From positions 5,146,001 to 5,210,000 of the forward strand of contig OZ199840.1 in NCBI GenBank assembly GCA_964304625.1: a DNA stretch of 64,000 bases. Reading direction: 5' to 3'. Each line of letters begins with the position of its first letter. Position 1 is the stretch's first letter. This DNA is from Kudoa neothunni (Eukaryota; Cnidaria). The notes under the pieces were generated by a model. It was not told the DNA's origin. It made no database searches and worked only from the letters and a program-made list of their open reading frames with translations. Both the position numbers and the translations under genes were made by a program. Positions 1 to 12,850 of this stretch are shown here, piece after piece.

Positions 1-245
1 ATTATACTTAAGTTTTTAACACATCTTGCATAGCGCGAACACAGTTGAGTCGGTTCAGGAAAATTGTTAATAAATCTAAACAAATCGCTACTAGCCTTTA
101 TAGTGATTATGTCCTAAATTATAAATTAAATAGAATTATAAAATGAGAAAATATACAACGTTGTCAGGATTACTATTGTAAAAAACCATTATTATTTGTA
201 AAGCGTCAATTAGTTGATTACGAGCTTCAATAGTATAAATATACT
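1..245 (-). CDS. Saposin-like family exons, copy 1 (partial at window edge)
   Basis: Two short minus-strand coding blocks match the gene at 4180-4830 in order, phase and sequence. The upstream block (about 165-240) reads EARNQLIDALQIIMVFY, against ARRQLIDSLTDIKNYY in the other copy. The downstream block (about 20-102) reads SDLFRFINNFPEPTQLCSRY, against GDLKKWINQFPKPDLLLTKF. Its donor falls after the same phase-1 T (AGA T|GTGTTA) as in the paralogues. The next exon, with the Cys-x2-Cys start of a second domain, would lie beyond base 1, so intactness cannot be judged. Alternating hydrophobic helices with a terminal Cys suggest a saposin-like fold; that assignment is inference, while the paralogy is seen directly. 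Confidence 0.45.
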
Positions 246-1879
246 AAAACATTTTATGACAAAAATCATAACTACTAATGACTGTTTGAGTTAGATTGTT
301 TTTATTGACGATTGATAATCCAAAACCGAATACTCTACCTTATTAATGAAAATAATAAAATAAGGTTAATTTAGTGTAACTCTGCTACTCCAATAAAATA
401 GAACCGAAAATACAAATTTATACATCTTCGACAATCTTTATTTACACTGAACAATATAATTCTTATCAACTCTTAAAGAAATTCAAAACATAATATTTAC
501 AAGAATATTTAGTTTTTCTTAGACCTATAAAAAAAATAAAATTATATAATTTCAATTTATAATTTTGTAATATACACGGTATCAAAGAAATATATTACAA
601 GGATATTAAACTATATTATATTAAATGCTACTTAGATTATTATTATCTTAATAATATCATTTTGGAAATGGTATCTATTTATATGTTCAGAATATATTTA
701 TTCATTTACATACTAGAGAAATGTATATTATGATAATCAATTATTATTATTAAAGTTTTATTTTTAATCCAATTTTCAAAAATTCTGTTAGTGATATAAA
801 TTTTTATTTCTATTTAGTATTAGTCATTGCGTGGTTATAGAAAATAATATTATTTGATATTGAATTAGAAATTTCGGGAAAAATTAAATTATGTATACAT
901 ATTGCATCACATAATCATTTATTATAGATGCAATATAATTATGATGATATTTTTATCTATGGTGATAATTTATGATAATACTAATTTTCGCAGTTGAAAC
1001 CAATTAAAATTGGATATCATTAAACTTGTTAAATATGTATACATTATAAAGGCTCGTAAAAACTAAGTTAGGTAAAAAATAATTTACAAGATCTTCTGTT
1101 TAAGTATAATTAATCATTGCAACTCATCAATATAACACATACGATAAATATAAGTTAATGAATCAAATTAATTTAACTTTGAGTGTTACAAACCATTTGT
1201 CACTAATAACATAATTTGGTAAGATAATAATTCACTAAAAATATACAATTATTACATCTATATTATATTATTAAATAATCAGAATATATTCACAAAAGAT
1301 AATTAATTAATTTATTATTATTTAATAAAAAATATTATATTTATTTAAACATTCTCTATTATATCGAAAGATTTATAAAGATTAAAGATTGAAATTTTAA
1401 TTATTTGAGACCATATCTCGAAAATAATTAAAATGGAAATATGTATAGGTTCAATTTTTTACTTCATATATATCTAATATATATATATATATAAATGTGA
1501 TTTAAAATAAAAATATGATTTTATTATAATATCTCTTATTATAGTAAACTCTTGATACTACGTAAATCGTTGTATTTTAACATGTTTAATGACTTTATTT
1601 GGGTATAGAAAAAAATAATATTGTGTGAGTTTAGAAATCTATGGTTTACTGAACAATTATTTATATATATATATATATATAAAGTTAAAATGGAAAAAGA
1701 GAAAAAATTAATGTTCTCGTTATTGCGTAACTCAAATAATTGATTTTATCTATCAAGTCTTCAAAATGCATCACAATAAAAATCGAAAATTACTTGATCA
1801 CAGAGAAATAATCCAGATAAAATCACAAAAATGAAACATTATTTTATAAATAGTCACAGGTAGGGTTCAAACCGCCAGG
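246..1879. other. A+T-rich intergenic DNA
   Basis: No convincing exon, RNA gene or element end is visible. There are short TA-dinucleotide runs near 1469-1492 and 1660-1681. A 5' exon of copy 1 may hide in the first few hundred bases, but none could be fixed. Confidence 0.5.
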
Positions 1880-3510
1880 CCTATGTTTATTGACAATGGC
1901 TATTCTTATGGAAACGAATTACTCCTCTGTTATGGAAGACATTACAAGTCTGGTTGCTTATATGAATTTATCTGTTTTTGATCTAATTTCTATATATAAA
2001 TTATTAGATAATTTAAAGAATAAAATTTCAGCATTTGTAAGCCCTACATATAGTGTTTTAGTGTTTAATAACTAAATTTACATATTCCGGGTGTAAACTT
2101 ATGTAATATAAACAATTTAGTTGGAATAAAACGTAAGCATGTCTAATGGTGGTTAGAAATCATTATTTTAATACGTCTTAACGCACGCTGTTTAACTTAG
2201 AATGAGTCATCTCCAATAATTTACGAAACATGTACGTTTCTATGTAAACATTTTTCAGTATAAATTTAACAAAAATTTCGTTAACTAATTAACATTAATT
2301 GGATTCGAAATATTTTACATTGATTTTAACCACTTTTCTCATGTATCTGTATCTATAAGATTGTAACATAGTTTCGTGGAATTTTCGTTGTTTTGCCCCA
2401 ACAAATGTGTATACTTTCAACAGATGTATGAGAAAGGTTTACATGGTGCCTATTAGTGAATACAGAACCTATACTTGTTAATTTAAACACATTTATCAAT
2501 TTTTAACAAGAAGGGTGAATCTAAATTTTCTGCATTAAATCCTCAGGTAGTGGTAGCGTTGCAATAAGTAATTTTATAAAATGAAAATCTCTGAATAGTG
2601 ATTTTGCTTCGACTATTGTAAAGCGAGCCAACGAAGAAATTTAGTATATAATTAACAATGTTGGAGATAAAATAACGGTTAATTCGTCCTTGAGAATTTT
2701 GAATCGTTCTGAAAAACTTCATTTTAAGATTGCAAACATTTGCTTCCTGATACAAATAAATGCGTAATTTTTATAGTTCAGATAAATCAATTTTTTACTC
2801 CATTGAAGAATTGATCAACTTATCCACTAGCCATGGTGTTTTAACTGTGTGCTAAAATTAAATTTCTGCGAAATAATCATATTCAAAAAATTTTAACAGT
2901 AAAATAGCATTTTTTAATTTAAGGAATAGGTCTGAACAAATCAATTTAATAGCGCTTCATATGAAGAAATAAGGACATCACCTTTCAGACTTATTCCATG
3001 CAATTGGTATTTTATATCTTACAAACTAATAAATTTCTATTCTCCAACTAAATATAATATACACAATTGTTCTACAGATTTCGGTTATTTCATAGTTGGT
3101 TAAAACTTAGAAATAGTCTCATGAAATAGAACGCCTCATAATCAAATAGGATTTACGCACATATTCCGAAATTATGGGTGACCAAAGAATACTCCAACAA
3201 GACAGTTTCTACTTATTAGTAAATTTTTTAACTTGTGATTTCAATTAAAGTATTTATATTACACAATAATAGGTTCAGTAAATGTGAGTGTATTTAATGA
3301 ACAGTTTAGTAAATAGGGCAGACAAAGTTTTAAAAATTGATTCTTTAAATTTGCAAAGAATTTTAAAAATATTAGATTATAAATTTATACATTCAAATAA
3401 GAAATTAAATTTGAAATTTCTTCTATAACGGAGGAGTTATTCAATTCCATGTGAGTAGTCACTCAAGGAGAGAGGATTATATGGATCCACAAAAATAGCC
3501 ATTGTCTGGT
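1880..3510. repeat. Inverted-repeat structure of about 1.6 kb
   Basis: Two diverged arms of roughly 280 bases face each other: about 1880-2165 on plus and 3190-3510 on minus. Each starts with the block GACAATGGCTATT and continues with alignable sequence, including ACTCCTC-GTTAT and a TAATATAAA block further in. Both arms open with a similar short reading frame (METNYSSVMEDITSLVAY at 1911 on plus; MELNNSSVIEEISNLISY on minus). The minus copy is soon closed by a stop. A minus-strand open stretch of 70 codons lies at 2543-2755 between the arms and is unrecognised. This could be a non-autonomous transposon or an inverted duplication of a host exon. No target-site duplication was found. Confidence 0.5.
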
Positions 3511-4179
3511 TTATTTGGTAGATAACTAATACTCTGTTACCACTGATTGTGTGTAAGTTAATTTTTTCTTATATTCATAATAACATTACATTATCTTAAA
3601 TAGTAAAGAAATATAAAGCATTAAAAATAACGAATATTTTTAATAAAATAATTATTTGTAATTTTTTCGCGTATGTTTGTATCGTTTTTGATTAATATTT
3701 ACTAAGTACAAACGAAAAGATCAGCATTATTAAATGTCATCTGTTTTAATACGAATGAATTGTTTTTTTTTTGAAACTAATGAATGATTTTTAAATAAAA
3801 TTTTATGTATTATGTGAATTTTAATATATTAATAAATTTAATATTTATAAAATATACAAAACGAGAAACACAGAAAAGTATTTTGTAATTTAAATCGTAA
3901 TTTTAAAGGATATATATTCTAGGGTGTGTTTGACACAATAGTTATACGAGAGGGTTGGAAACCTTTAAGTAGTTCTTGCACATCTGACAATTTTTGAGTG
4001 TTCGGTACGCTTGTACATTTATCTTTATCTATAATAATAATAATGTTTTTGAATAATTGTTTTGAAGGATTATATTATATTTTATGTATAATTTTATTGT
4101 ATTACCCTCATCTGATGATTTAACTACGCAAAAGTTATCTGAGGTACATTTGGCGTATGCATCATTATAGCATTTTTCC

Positions 4180-4830
4180 TTATTCTAAATTCGAGTAAAA
4201 TATTTCATATAAATATTCCTTAAAATACCGGATTAAAACCAAGGGATCCATGTCTTCTAGCATTGTTGAATGATAAATATCTATAATGTGGATTTTCAGT
4301 CTCTTCAACATATCTTTTGTAGAAGATATTCTAGCTAAGTTATAGAGAATATTTTGTATACTCGACAATACCACACATGGAACGCAGTTACTGGGGAATT
4401 CAAAGTTTTCGACTGTCAAAAGTTATTAATTAGTTAAATAGTGTATTGATTTGTTAAAATTATCTACTTTCATTTCCATTCATCTTACAGAACTTGGTAA
4501 GTAATAGATCGGGTTTTGGAAACTGATTGATCCATTTTTTCAAATCTCCTAACGCATATGCAATATCCACAGCCTATTTAACAATTATTAGTATTACTTA
4601 TTTAAGAATATAGTTGCCTATTACCAATATGACATTTTTTTTTTCGTAATAATTCTTTATATCCGTAAGCGAATCAATGAGTTGACGTCGAGCACAAAGC
4701 TTCAGTGATAACTAATTAATTTTTTAGATGATCAAACTCTAAAATTCATTTATGTCTTACGTCTGTTCCATATACCCCAAAAGGAATAACATACGCATAG
4801 ATACCTATCAATATTTATTAATTCATATTA
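4180..4830 (-). CDS. Saposin-like secreted-type protein, copy 2
   Basis: Family assignment rests on pattern, not on a search. At least three exons can be joined in phase. A block near 4622-4710 gives LCARRQLIDSLTDIKNYYEK. The next, near 4503-4577, gives AVDIAYALGDLKKWINQF and ends at donor TTC T|GTAAGA. The last exon runs from about 4413 to the stop at 4180. It begins FENFEFPSNCVPCVV and continues with amphipathic helices ending in YFKEYLYEIFYSNLE. The Cys-x2-Cys at the start of the last exon and the helix pattern resemble a saposin B-type domain that has lost most later cysteines. A hydrophobic stretch (about 4752-4800, IGIYAYVIPFG) may be the preceding exon and a signal sequence. The start codon is unresolved. 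Paralogous blocks lie at 1-245 and 20978-21345. Confidence 0.5.
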
Positions 4831-5928
4831 ATTAAATGATTACCGATTAAAACAATAAAATAATGACCTAAAATTCCCATCGTAAATTGTTAAATGATTT
4901 ATTATCACGATTCATTTTATACGATCAATCAGAGATAAATTTCAATTACGTTTAATTTTATGATTATTTCCAAGATAATATAACAACTGAATTTCAAATA
5001 AATTATCAAAATATCCTTTCTATAGATGTTCCATTGTTTCGAACTGATTAAGATTAGATTATTTCGATCCACAAAAAAATGCTTAAAATACATAAATTGT
5101 GGTGAGGATAATTGTGTTGATAATTTCTTTTATATATGCAATCAGTTAATTAATACTAGTAACAATATCAAACTTTATATATGAATTTTCTGATTGTAGT
5201 GATCATAATTTCACAACCATTATTAATTTAGATACACCTATTATTTGACACGTGATCAATTTATGAATTATTACAATATAAATTAAAATTTTTAATCATA
5301 AAAAATAAATCATTACGTATGTATATTTTTGTTTTGTTTTTAATTAACAAATTCTCACATCAAAAGAATATCTTGGTATTAATCGATCATAGTATAATAT
5401 AAAATTTATCATTGAAAATTAAAAAACTCATCATTTCACAATTTAATACACAAATTATTCATTTTTCGTAATTATATTTTTTTAATTTTGTTTAACAAAA
5501 AGTATATTAAATACAAATGTGTTATAATAAAACTACACTACAATAAACTAATAATGAATTTCTTGACAAATACATTCTTTTAATTTAAAAGTTATAAATT
5601 ACATTTTGGAAATAATTAGTTTACGATATTTACGTTAAATTAAATACTCAAATCGTACAACTTGCGAAACTCCGTAGATATTCGTTATTTGAAGGGCGAA
5701 TAGAGTCTATTTAATTTATGTTAATAGTCTCATCATTATGATCAAGATAAATTAACAATAGTTTTTACCTTTTTAGATGTGAACAATAGATGTGTATAAT
5801 AAATTGTATCGATTATATATGGTTTTCGTCATCATTTTAGTGAAGCAAATGAAATATTTTAATTAACCTTACCGCATTATAATTAGAACAGTGTTAATTT
5901 TATAATATTTTTAAAATTAAAAAATGTT
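4831..5928. other. A+T-rich intergenic DNA
   Basis: Nothing recognisable on either strand; only short chance reading frames. Confidence 0.5.
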
Positions 5929-8090
5929 TTAACCCCCCTATACGCATTAGGGATCAAAAATGGGCCCAGCCTCTTTTATCATTGACTTTCTTAAAATCTC
6001 TCTTACAGAACTTTAAGTAATTTTTCAAAATTTATGTTATTATTTTATTAATTAAAAATATTTACTTAAATAAAATAAATTTAAACATTATTAAATCATC
6101 GAAACATTAAAATTTCCGCCCCCCCCCCAAATTTGGGGCATTTTTGACTCTCATCCTTTATTGGAAAATCGATGATAATTACTCTATTAATTCTATATAT
6201 AATACCAAATTCAACTATTTAATAATAATATAATTTTAAGAATAAGTAAAATAATTTTGATGAAGAGATAAATCTGAGTTTTTAATATGTCACGTGATCG
6301 CAGAGATTCAAAATCAACTGAACTTTGGACTGTTTTAGAGATTAACACGAAATTCTATTGGATGACACTGATTCGGAGTTTAGCAACTATTTAATTGACA
6401 ATCCTACATCCGATTATGATGATTCGGAAGAAGAAGAATTAACACTGGATTGATTGCCACGTTGACTTCAAAAGATGGATAAAGTGGTCTAAACAACCAA
6501 CAAGAAGCCAACGAAGAACTATAGCGCAAAATATTCTTAAATACCAACCAGGTTTCAAACCACATGTACTGAAACCATCGGTTACCCCGCTCATGGCATT
6601 TTTAAACTTTTTTGACAACAAAATCCTTGATTTGATTGTTGAATGCACCAATCATTATTACATAAAAAACCATCGATAAAAATTAACTATGATTATCGAA
6701 GATGATCTAAAGGAACATATAGGTGATTGCATAATGATTGGTTTAATGAAGTGCAAAAATATGGATGTTCGTGAATTCTGGTCAACCTAAAATAAATTCA
6801 TCAATCTCTATTAATTTATTTGAAAAAATATCTTCCTGCATGCGGTTTGATAAAAGACAATCCAAAATACCAGATGATAAATTTACTCCTATAAGAGAAG
6901 TTTTTGAACACTTTATTGGAAATTATCGAACAAATTATACTCCAAATGAACAAATGACCGTTGATGAGCAACTAGTGACATTTAGAGGGAGATGTGGTTT
7001 CGAAATGTACTTTCCAAATAAACATGACCTAACCTAACCTGGACGGTATGGTATGGTATGGTGTTAAAATGTGGGCTTAGTGAGATTCAAAGAATGCTTA
7101 TCTATTCAATGCAAAAGTATATCTTGGAAAAGAAGATAGCAAATTACAGTTTAATCAAGGGAAAAATGTTGTTAAAACATTATGTGAACCGATTTTTATA
7201 TCTGGTCGAAATATCACAACAGATAATTTTTTCACTACTGTTTCCCTCGTTAGGTTTCTACTTGGCCAAAAATTGACAATTGTAGGAACTGTTCGAAAAA
7301 ATAAAAAATTGTTGATACTAGAGTATCAAATGTCAAAAGGAAATTAAGATAACAGTCAGTTCTTGTTCCAAGATATTACCACACTCGTCAAATACAACCC
7401 TAAGAAAAACAGATCGGTTGTCTTGTTGCCAACACTCCACAGAGATGCGAATATTGAAGAAGAAAGCCAAAAACCTGAAATTATATCTTACTATAATTCC
7501 ACAAAAGGTGGAGATGATACTCTTGATCAATTAGTAAGATATCTGTCAGTAAAAAGAACAACACGAAGGTGGCCAATGGCTCTTTTCTATAGTTTCTTAA
7601 ACATCGCTGCATATAATGCCTACTTGTTGAATTGCTAAAATCATCTCGCATTCTTTAATAAATATAGAAAGAGATCCAGAAGAGAATTTCTAAAATTACT
7701 CTTTATCATTTAAAAGTCCCGAAACTGGCATTCCATCATTAAAAAGGGCCTGAAATCCTACAAAACAATGCTTCAAAATGACGCCAAATATGTATTCGTT
7801 CGAGGAGATTGAAAACGTTAGCACAGTGCAAATTATACAATAAAAAGGCGTGCAAACTTCATAATAAAGAAGAAATAATTTGCATTGAATGTTTAAACTC
7901 AAACAATATCGATTAGAATTTTTCGAATTTTAAAAGCGTTTTTATGTGTTTATTTTTTAGTAGTGGTCAAAAATGACCTCCATTGCGAGTTAAAGTAATT
8001 TTTTGTGGGTTCGTGCGAGTGTTAACACTTGTATTGAGGGGCCAATTTTTACTTTAATCAAGTTTGGGATCGTTTTTGACCCCTATATAC
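5929..8090 (+). mobile_element. Decayed piggyBac-type DNA transposon
   Basis: A TTAA at 5929-5932 is followed by a C-rich end. The near-terminal block at 5949-5967 (AGGGATCAAAAATGGGCCC) is inverted at 8066-8084 (GGGATCGTTTTTGACCCCT). Between them is a piggyBac-like transposase in several frames. It has an acidic N-terminal region (about 6350-6450), then ISSCMRFDKRQSKIPDDKFTPIREVFEHF with MTVDEQLVTFRGRCGFEMYF (6765-7030), then GGDDTLDQLVRYLSVKRTTRRWP (7500-7580). These are the DDE-transposase core landmarks of the family (D-E-x-L-x-x-F-R-G-R; the D-x-x-D-Q-L segment before the last helices). The frame is interrupted several times and the element cannot be active. The right-hand TTAA is not clear. 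Confidence 0.85.
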
Positions 8091-9096
8091 AAATAGTAGT
8101 TTTGCGAATAGATTACTCCATGTAAAAGATTAAAATGTTAATATTTTTTAAATCATAATTATCTAATTATAATTTAAGATGCAATTTTCACAAAATATTG
8201 TAATACGAAGGTTATACAAGTTTCATAAAAGTTAAACCCATTAAGGGTTCTATTTATCAAATTAAACAAAAACTTACAAAAAAGTACAATAATAATTTTT
8301 ATTGTACTTTATGAAATAAGATTTTAAAATAATATCTTTACGCAAAGAAAAATAGATTTTACAAAAGTGCAGAAAAGGGAACGCAAACCCTTAATTGGTT
8401 AATGACAAGTTGAACCTTTGTTATTATGCTCTTTTGGGAAAATAGAACATCTTATCATGTAATTTAAATATCGAATGCGCGAAATTTGATTCAGATTATC
8501 AATGCCGTATTTATTAAAATTTCTCCAATAATACTAACACTATATTTTCTTCTGGTTCAGGGGGTACAATCATATTTCTGCTGCGGGGCCGGATTTTAAT
8601 ACAAAAATATATTATTAATATAAATTGAATCTCATATTAAATAAAAATTAATAAAAAATATAAATAAATTTGGTTTCTATTTTTTCTTCGGTCGGTCTTC
8701 CTTGATCCATCCAACCTAGCTAGAGAAAAAGTCCATCCACTAACAAGCTTGATGTGAAAACACTCAGGCTGTTTTTAAATTTACTCAAAAAATAATTTGG
8801 AATTTATTTGAAAATTTTTAGTGGATTATATCCATAGAATTTAGAGTTTATTTACATCTGATACAAAATATTATCTGGCTTGGCTCAATCTTCGTGGATT
8901 ATTTTCTTCAAATTTAACGCCTTGCGTTAAGTGGTGTAAACAAAAGTTATAATCTAACCACTAAAGGAGTGGATAACCTCAAAAAATTCACCGAAAACGC
9001 TCCTCTTAATTCACCTACCAGAATGGCTCAAATAATGTAAACTTTTTTCTTAAATAATCCCATTTTTCAATATAACCCCAATTGGAGCATAATTTA
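8091..9096. other. Unassigned region between elements
   Basis: Somewhat less A+T-rich around 8690-9030, which may be more decayed transposon, but no diagnostic motif could be read. No host exon is supported. Confidence 0.4.
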
Positions 9097-10062
9097 TCTT
9101 CTAAGTAAATTGGGTTAGATTTCTACCTTAAGTGAATCTTGCCAACAACAATATAGTGTGTAAATGGAACATAACTCCTCACCAATTTTTGTAATCTTTT
9201 ATTTTTATAAAAGCTTACAGAAAAATTATTTGAAATTTTTTTTGTCATATCAAAAAGTTAATGTAAAAGTACCTTCCAAATATAATTGGGGGTAGAAAGC
9301 AACCCCACATTTTTTCATGAAATTAATTAAAATGTCAATACATGTGAATTTTAAATAATTACAAAAATTCTATTGATTAAAAAATGAATAAATAAAGAAA
9401 CATTATATGTGTGATTCTAGCACGCATGCGCAACAACGATATGGCTGTGTTGTTCTTTCCAGAATTCAACGATAGCTCCCCATTTTCTCATTATTATTAT
9501 TATTATTATTATTATACCAGTTATTCAAAGTGCGATGAGTTCTCGTCGATGTGCTTATTTTCACGTTGTAGAGCGCATCCAAAAACATATGTGAAAACTG
9601 TTAATACATATTCTTAATTTCGTATTGTAAAGAACGTTAAAAGATAAATGATATAATTTTATAAAGTTTTGACAAGTTTTATGTTTTATTAAATGTTTAA
9701 AAACATATATAATAATTTTTTGTGAAATAAACACTGTTTTCTATCATTTTCTTTTTTTGGGAATTTTTACACTGAGTTGTTAAAAATAAGATAAATTAAT
9801 TGACAGCTGATATGAAATTTGAAATAAATGTAAAAGCTAATAAACCGCGGAAATGTAACAACATAAATTCGCGCGCATGCGTATATAAAATATAACATGA
9901 ATAGTAGGTCATTTATTCAAAATTTACATGTTGAATTTTTCTCTTATTTTATCAGTCAATGCTGACTTATATTTGAGACAATTTCGTCAAATAAAAAAGT
10001 GTGGTATATTTTTACCCAATTTTTATTTGGAGGGTATAAATTTTTTTTAGCTACTAATAAGT
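9097..10062. mobile_element. Non-autonomous relative of the piggyBac at 22918-24195
   Basis: The left end (TTCTAAGTAAATTGGGTT, about 9098-9115) and the right end (CTACTAATAAG then TTAA, 10051-10065) resemble the ends of the element at 22918-24195. Subterminal inverted blocks also match that element: CTTCCAAATATAATTGGGGG at 9272-9292, and its inverse ACCCAATTTTTATTTGGAGG near 10014-10033. A block with CGCATGCGC near 9421-9431 corresponds to CACATGCGCC near 23247-23256. No transposase is left. The interior holds an (ATT)n run at 9490-9515. Confidence 0.5.
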
Positions 10063-10183
10063 TAAAATATAATCTCCGAAGAAGTATTCTTCAACGTTAA
10101 AATTCAAAAATAAACTTTTTTCAGTTATTAAATCCTGATATGTCTGTAAAAATCGATGTTTCTCTGTCTGTCTGATAAAAGGA

Positions 10184-12315
10184 CCAGCGTTGCCAATGAT
10201 ATCCTATTTTTCTCACGCTTAATTTAAGAATGGCTGGCCCATCAAAAAACACTATAATAAAACAAAGCACTTTCCATGCATTCCAAGAAAAATGGAAAAC
10301 TAATAGATCTTGGCTTCAGTACGAGAATTCTTAAAATAAATTTATTTGTAATTGGTGTAATGCCTCATTTCAGCTTAAAATATCAGCAGTTGATGATCAT
10401 GAAATTTATAAATATTAATAACAACGACCATGATAATATTTCGGTTTTACATTCTAAGAGACATATCAATATTAAATATAGAATTAACTTACCAAAAATA
10501 TACAAAAACAAATATGTCTTTAAATCAAAAACCTCCGTCTATACCAAAATATGAGAAATACGATTTTCGGCATCAATTACCATGTATACTCCTATACTTC
10601 TATACTCCTACTGTAGTAGCGGACCATTTAAGAACTATTATGAAGCTAATTATGTGTATAAATACAGACTGTTCAAATCTTGGAAAGGACTTTCATGTTC
10701 ATCTCATCATATGTTCTGCTATCTTCAATAATGTGTATGAACTAAATTTTACTTATTTTATTTTTATATTAAGGTAATAACAAAATCAATTTAGATGAAA
10801 TTGAAATATGACTCGAAGGATCAACCGTTTTCAATTTTTAAATGATGAATTGTCAGACATAAATATATAACCTCACTTGGACATAGTTGTTTTATTCTAT
10901 TCTATTGTGGAGAAAACAATTTTCACTCGTTTACTTGAAATTAAGGAAATTGAAAAAATAGACGCCGAAACTATTTTTAAATACCGTGATAATTCGATTT
11001 CATCATTCGGAATAAACTACAAGAATTTAATGGGATATGGATCTGACGGAGTTTCTAGTTTCTATAATAGCCGGAATAAATAATAATGTTTGGACTTGAA
11101 TACTTAATAAAAATTCGAATGTAACTCGATTTATTCGTCTATGCCATTAGCTCAACAAAGTTATTGAAGAAGCGTTTTCTGAACATCCACCAAACATGAT
11201 TGGTATTTTGAAAAATATTCCAAAGTGGTTCAATAGGGCAGTAAAATGAATATGGAATATGTGAGAGTTTATGAAATCTTTGTAGAGTCGTCTATTTCAG
11301 ATTATTTTGATGGTGTGGATCCTCCATTTAAAATGTACACTCAAAAAAGATGGCTTTGTAGAAGTGAAATAATTGAGCTTCTGATCAATAATTGGGACAA
11401 TCCTGTTCTATATTTTACAAGTATCTTACCCAAACTTAAAGATGACCAAAAATATAAAGCACAAGTTAATCATGATCTCCTAAAATATATTAAGCATAAG
11501 AAGCTGTTCATTATTGTATCCCCGATTATAAAATTTCTGGAGGAAAATAACAAGCTATTTCAAATGAAATTTATTGATCCATAGATTGCAATCGAACAGA
11601 TTAATTTATTGGTGAAATCTTTTGATTCTAGTTTGTACAATCATCAGAAAACTACCAAACCAATTAAATGAAATCGATTATGGGTTTAAATTCATGGAGT
11701 TAACTCCAGAATTCGAAACTAAAATCCTAGCCAAGAGATGTCTTGAAAATATTTTATGTGAATTAAGCGCTAGAACTTTTGATTCATATAAGAAAATAAA
11801 AAAGTTGTTTTTTTAAAACCAACTTACGTGTTATACAATAAACATCAAACCTCAATTTCATATGTTTTCAGCGAATTCATTTATGAACGAAATAAATTGG
11901 AATCAATTTTTAGGGTGTAAAGATGTCCCAAAATTGAATTCACTTGAATTTATGGGGTAAGAATTCTGAACACAATGATTTAAATTCCATTGGAAAATAT
12001 TGCATTTTGCTTATTTTACTTCCCGTATGCAACACTTCCATGGAGAGAATATTTTCATCTGTTGGAGCTTTCAAGACTCTCAGGTGGAAAAAAATGTTGT
12101 GTTCGACACTGATGGATAGCCTGATTCGAATAAGAGAATTTTTCAATATGTCAACTCACCGTTATCATAATTATAACGTTAGCGAAACAACGTTAAATTT
12201 ACATAACATTAATATGTATAATTTGATTTATTTTGATAAATTGTTTCGTTTCTCCGATTGTTTTCGGCTATAATTTTGCGAAATATCCATGTCTGATTTG
12301 TGTTGGTAGTGCTAA
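10184..12315 (+). mobile_element. Decayed hAT-superfamily transposon
   Basis: A frame starting at 10230 begins MAGPSKNTIIKQSTFHAF and is followed by FICNWCNASF (about 10342-10375), a degenerate BED-type zinc finger. Later blocks read NLMGYGSDGVSSF (about 11020-11062) and EEAFSEHPPNMIGILKNIPK (about 11169-11227). The hAT C-terminal dimerisation signature is at 11995-12130: CILLILLPVCNTSMERIFSS and then KTLRWKKMLCSTLMDSLIRI. The frame changes several times, so it is broken. Candidate ends are CAGCGTTGCCAATGATATCC at 10184 and an imperfect inverse near 12298-12315; an 8-base target duplication was not confirmed. Confidence 0.8.
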
Positions 12316-12696
12316 GGTGATCCTCTATTTATACCGACTAAAACATTAGAGTAAACGACAAAGAATGTCGTATTGGATTAGGTGAGATACTAGTTTTCGA
12401 TTTTCTTGTTAATTTGTCAATGGAATTATATAGGGGTTTCTCAATTAATTAATTAATTATAAATTTTCATGTTAATATAAACAAAAAACCCTGAGGTGTA
12501 TTTCACCTCAACCCCGTTAGAGGATGGAATTTTTTAGCATAACCTGAACCTATATATTAGCCAAGTATTTGATATATAGTACGATTAACAATTATAGGAG
12601 AATATCGTTAATATAAATTTTCTATGAGAAGTTTGTTAAATTTTATACCCACATTAAAAGTAGTTTGGGCTGGAATAAAACTCAGATATGTTAAAG

Positions 12697-12850
12697 CAGT
12701 GTTTCCTAACGTGGTGGGGATCGACAAAATTTTTGTGAAACACGGTAATTTTTGTACGTTTAATGAACCACTCTGGTGGGACGCGAAAAACCCTGGGTAT
12801 TGTTGTAACACGGTTAATAGTGAAACAATTGATCAGTCTGGTATATATTG
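12697..12850. mobile_element. Possible hAT-like terminal fragment or short MITE
   Basis: The segment starts CAGTGTTTCCTAACGTGGTGG, which resembles hAT inverted-repeat ends of the CAGxGTTTCC type. It is less A+T-rich than its flanks and open in several frames on both strands, which is typical of a short non-coding element. The opposite end was not identified. Confidence 0.3.
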
